Source: Bradyrhizobium cenepequi
GTDB lineage: Bacteria; Pseudomonadota; Alphaproteobacteria; Rhizobiales; Xanthobacteraceae
Direction: 5' to 3'
Assembly (NCBI RefSeq): GCF_020329485.1
Contig: NZ_JAGKJI010000021.1
Location: 50,930-114,929, forward strand
Length of the DNA stretch: 64,000 nucleotides
Position 1 is the stretch's first letter. Each line of letters opens with the position of its first letter. The notes under the pieces are model-generated. The model was not told the origin of the DNA. It saw only the letters and a program-made list of their open reading frames with translations, and ran no database searches. This document shows positions 61,645-64,000 of this stretch, piece by piece. The translations under genes were made by a program, and so were the position numbers.

Positions 61645-62436
61645 ATGAAGATCGATCTTTCGGGAAAGACCGCGCTCGTGACCGGCTCGACTGCCGGTAT
61701 CGGCCTGGCCATTGCCCGCGGCCTTGCGGCCACCGGCGCGGAGGTGATCGTCAACGGCCGCAACCAGCCCAAGATCGATGCCGCCGTCGCCGCGATCGGG
61801 AAGGCGGTCGCAGGCGCCAAGGTCCGCGGCATCGCCGCCGACGTCTCCACCGCTGCAGGATGCAAGGCGGTGCTGTCCGCGCAGCCCGACGTCGATATCC
61901 TCATCAACAATGCCGGCATCTTCGAGCCGAAAGATTTCTTCGAGATTCCAGACGAGGACTGGACCCGCTTCTTCGAGGTCAACGTGATGTCGGGCGTGCG
62001 TCTGTCGCGCGGCTACATGCAGGGCATGCTGAAGCGCAACTGGGGCCGCATCATCTTCATCGCCTCCGAATCGGCGCTTGTTATTCCGAAGGAGATGATC
62101 CAGTACGGCATGACCAAGACCGCGCAGCTTTCGATCTCGCGCGGGCTCGCTGAATTGACCCGCGGCACCGCGGTGACCGTCAATTCGGTGATGCCGGGTC
62201 CGACCCTGTCCGAAGGCGTGGATACCTTCGTCAAGGATCTCGCCAGGCAGAACGGGGAACCGGCCGATGAGGCGATCGCGAACTTCGTCAAGCAGCACCG
62301 CCCGACCTCGCTCTTGCAGCGCTTTGCCAGCGTCGACGAGATCGCCAACATGGTCGTGTACGTCTCCTCGAAAGAAGCCTCCGCCACCAACGGGGCGGCG
62401 CTGCGCGTCGAGGGCGGGATCGTCAACACGATCTAA
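61645..62436 (+). CDS. SDR-family oxidoreductase
   Basis: 263 residues; ATG at 61645 with GGAG upstream. Cofactor motif ALVTGSTAGIGLAIARGLAA, Asn-Gly-Arg after strand two (suggesting NADP), INNAGIFEPKDF, catalytic Ser in FIASESALVIP and YGMTKTAQLSISRGLAELTR. The long segment after NSVMPGPTLSEGVDTFVKDL, and the overall form, recall oxidoreductases of the YkvO type. The substrate is unknown. It is monocistronic between two repeats and the ClC gene. Confidence 0.92.
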   Translation: MKIDLSGKTALVTGSTAGIGLAIARGLAATGAEVIVNGRNQPKIDAAVAAIGKAVAGAKVRGIAADVSTAAGCKAVLSAQPDVDILINNAGIFEPKDFFEIPDEDWTRFFEVNVMSGVRLSRGYMQGMLKRNWGRIIFIASESALVIPKEMIQYGMTKTAQLSISRGLAELTRGTAVTVNSVMPGPTLSEGVDTFVKDLARQNGEPADEAIANFVKQHRPTSLLQRFASVDEIANMVVYVSSKEASATNGAALRVEGGIVNTI

Positions 62437-62513
62437 GGCGGATGCGATAACCGCCGATGTGGTGTCCGTGATCTGTGCTTTTGCCGGAGGCGTGGATTGC
62501 GTAGAACCGTTTC

Positions 62514-63836
62514 ATGAAGCTGACCCTGTCCACCCGCCATCAACGGCTGGTTAAGATCACCTCGGCGCGCTGGCAACGACGTGCGATCTTTCTGCTCGGC
62601 GGCATCGTTGTTGGCGCAGCCGCGGTGCTGTTGGCGCAGCTCGCCGATCTGGCCCAACAGGCCTTCGCGATGCTGCTGTCCAAATCACGCTATGCATCGC
62701 TTCTCGTCACGCCGATCGGCTTTGGGCTGTCGGCGTTGTTCACGGCCAGGCTGTTTCCGAACGCCCAGGGCAGCGGCATTCCGCAGGCGATCGCCGCGCG
62801 TCAACTCACCAACCAGCAGGCGAGGGAACGACTCGTATCTATCCGTATCGCGGTCGGAAAGATCATCCTGACCCTTTTTGGCCTCTTATGCGGTGCTTCG
62901 ATCGGCCGCGAAGGACCAACGGTCCAGGTCGGTGCATCCATCATGTTCGCAATCGGATGCGTGTCGCCACGCCGGCAGCCGGGATTGATCCTGGCCGGTG
63001 CAGCGGCCGGCGTTGCCGCCGCTTTCAACACGCCGCTCGCGGGCATCGTATTTGGCATCGAGGAGATGAGCCGTGCTTTCGAAACGCGCACCAGCAGCCT
63101 GATCATCGCAGCCGTCATTGCCGCGGGCCTGACGTCACTCGCCCTGATGGGCAACTATGACTATTTCGGCACAAGCGCGGTGACGCTGAGCCGCGGCATC
63201 GACTGGCTCGCCATTCCCGCTTGCGGGGTCGTCGGGGGTCTGATGGGCGGGCTGTTCAGTCGCATCGTCATTGCCGTGGCGCGCGGGCTTCCGGGCTCCG
63301 TTGGACAGGCGATTCGACGCTATTCAGTGCCATTTGCAGTGCTGTGTGGCCTCGCGGTCGCGCTCTGCGGTCTGGTGTCCGGCGATACGGTCTATGGCAC
63401 AGGCTACACGGAGGTGAAGGCTGCACTCGAGAGCAGCGCGCCATTGCCTGAGAGCTTCGGGTTATTGAAGTTCCTGGCCACCGCCTTGGCTGCCATCAGC
63501 GGCATTCCCGGCGGCATCTTTTCGCCTTCGCTGGCGGTGGGCGCCGGACTGGGCTCGAACGTAGCGTCCTTCTTTCACGACACGCCCGTGGCGGCGATCA
63601 TGCTGCTCGGCATGGTCTCGTATTTCGCCGGTGTCGTGCAAGCCCCAATCACGGCGTTCGTCATCGTGACCGAGATGACTGGCGATCACACAATGGTGGT
63701 GCCGTTGATGACCGCCGCATTGATTGCCTACGGCACCTCGCGATTGGTTTGCGAGGAAGGAATCTACCACGCGCTCGCCAAAGGCTTCATCGAGCGGTCA
63801 ACGACGCCGGCGGAAGCGGTGCGTCCACCAGTTTAG
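62514..63836 (+). CDS. ClC-family chloride channel/antiporter
   Basis: 440 residues with many membrane helices. The three ion-pathway signatures are present in order: GSGIPQAIAA, GREGPTVQVGASIMFAIG with the gating glutamate, and GIPGGIFSPSLAVGAGLGSN. The C-terminal half has ITAFVIVTEMTGDHTMVVPL. There is no CBS domain, as in E. coli EriC, so it is a short form. It moves chloride, probably in exchange for protons, across the inner membrane; a role in acid resistance is known for relatives. The stop is 83 bases before an IS110 transposase start. Confidence 0.93.
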   Translation: MKLTLSTRHQRLVKITSARWQRRAIFLLGGIVVGAAAVLLAQLADLAQQAFAMLLSKSRYASLLVTPIGFGLSALFTARLFPNAQGSGIPQAIAARQLTNQQARERLVSIRIAVGKIILTLFGLLCGASIGREGPTVQVGASIMFAIGCVSPRRQPGLILAGAAAGVAAAFNTPLAGIVFGIEEMSRAFETRTSSLIIAAVIAAGLTSLALMGNYDYFGTSAVTLSRGIDWLAIPACGVVGGLMGGLFSRIVIAVARGLPGSVGQAIRRYSVPFAVLCGLAVALCGLVSGDTVYGTGYTEVKAALESSAPLPESFGLLKFLATALAAISGIPGGIFSPSLAVGAGLGSNVASFFHDTPVAAIMLLGMVSYFAGVVQAPITAFVIVTEMTGDHTMVVPLMTAALIAYGTSRLVCEEGIYHALAKGFIERSTTPAEAVRPPV

Positions 63837-64000
63837 CTGTAGTTGTAGATTCCATGGGGCGGTGAGCGTGGCCTTTCCGATAGGTTTGGGTTTCCACACT
63901 CGAACCCTCGGAGAGTCAGATGCAAGCATCGACCGTAGACACGCCCACCACCGGCCATAATGGCACAATTTTCGTTGCGATCGAACTCAGTCAGAAGACG
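63837..64000 (+). mobile_element. IS110-family insertion sequence, left part only
   Basis: The element's transposase begins at 63920 and the window ends 81 bases later. Its left boundary must be between the ClC stop (63836) and 63920, but cannot be fixed because IS110 elements have no terminal inverted repeats or a consistent target duplication. Confidence 0.6.
63920..64000 (+). CDS. IS110-family transposase, N-terminal fragment (cut by window edge)
   Basis: 27 visible codons starting MQASTVDTPTTGHNGT, then IFVAIELSQKT. The hydrophobic-Ala-Ile-Glu-Leu-Ser-x-Lys block matches the start of the RuvC-like DEDD domain of IS110 transposases, where the first acidic catalytic residue sits in (V/A)(G/A)I(D/E). 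GGAGAG lies eight bases ahead of the ATG. I recognise the sequence as like Bradyrhizobium IS110 transposases; the full family call needs the rest of the gene. Confidence 0.75.
   Translation, partial: MQASTVDTPTTGHNGTIFVAIELSQKT

Overview
The window is a chromosomal segment of a high-GC alphaproteobacterium, most likely Bradyrhizobium or a close Nitrobacteraceae relative. This rests on recognition of protein sequences (ribosomal proteins, RNA polymerase, an orphan TctC binding protein, an HWE histidine kinase), on several families of palindromic intergenic repeats typical of Bradyrhizobium, and on an IS110-type transposase start. No database search was run.

Layout. (1) 1-20814 is an accessory, mostly catabolic region: a glycosyltransferase cut by the left edge; an IclR regulator divergent from two MaoC-type hydratase genes and a TctC solute-binding protein; an orphan PAS-PAS-HWE sensor kinase; a CaiB-type CoA-transferase; a TetR regulator divergent from an acyl-CoA dehydrogenase and an APH-type phosphotransferase; an EamA-type permease; a very large RTX extracellular nuclease; two SDR oxidoreductases flanking a histidine phosphatase; and a class C beta-lactamase-like serine hydrolase. 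Repeats sit between many of these. (2) 20968-34773 holds tRNA-Trp(CCA), secE-nusG-rplK-rplA, a D-2-hydroxyacid dehydrogenase, rplJ-rplL and rpoB-rpoC, closed by a strong intrinsic terminator. (3) 34899-41638 is a four-gene block set between rpoC and rpsL: an FAD oxidoreductase fused to a methyltransferase-like domain, an ABC exporter with acidic tails, a second FAD-dependent oxidoreductase and a FemAB/BioF2-like acyltransferase. (4) 42364-61357 is the continuous str-S10-spc-alpha cluster: rpsL, rpsG, fusA, tuf, rpsJ, rplCDWB, rpsS, rplV, rpsC, rplP, rpmC, rpsQ, rplNXE, rpsN, rpsH, rplFR, rpsE, rpmD, rplO, secY, adk, rpsM, rpsK, rpoA, rplQ. (5) 61431-64000 holds a palindromic repeat, an SDR, a ClC chloride transporter and the start of an IS110 transposase cut by the right edge.

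How the genes work together. Regions 2 and 4 encode much of the transcription and translation machinery, in conserved order with gaps of a few bases or overlapping stop and start codons, so translational coupling is likely. Region 1 looks like several acyl-CoA catabolic modules with local IclR and TetR control; candidate operators are visible for both regulators. The acyl-CoA dehydrogenase next to an APH-type kinase recalls the ACAD10/11 and LvaAC systems that phosphorylate 4-hydroxyacyl-CoAs.

The items most worth a second look are: the four-gene FAD/methyltransferase/acyltransferase/ABC block between rpoC and rpsL; an adenylate kinase with a histone-H1-like basic tail of about 85 residues; the nested-hairpin element at 16560-16663; a family of small palindromes directly downstream of tuf, rpsM and rpoA; the tandem IclR-type palindromes spaced exactly 20 bp; and the catalytic/non-catalytic MaoC pair.
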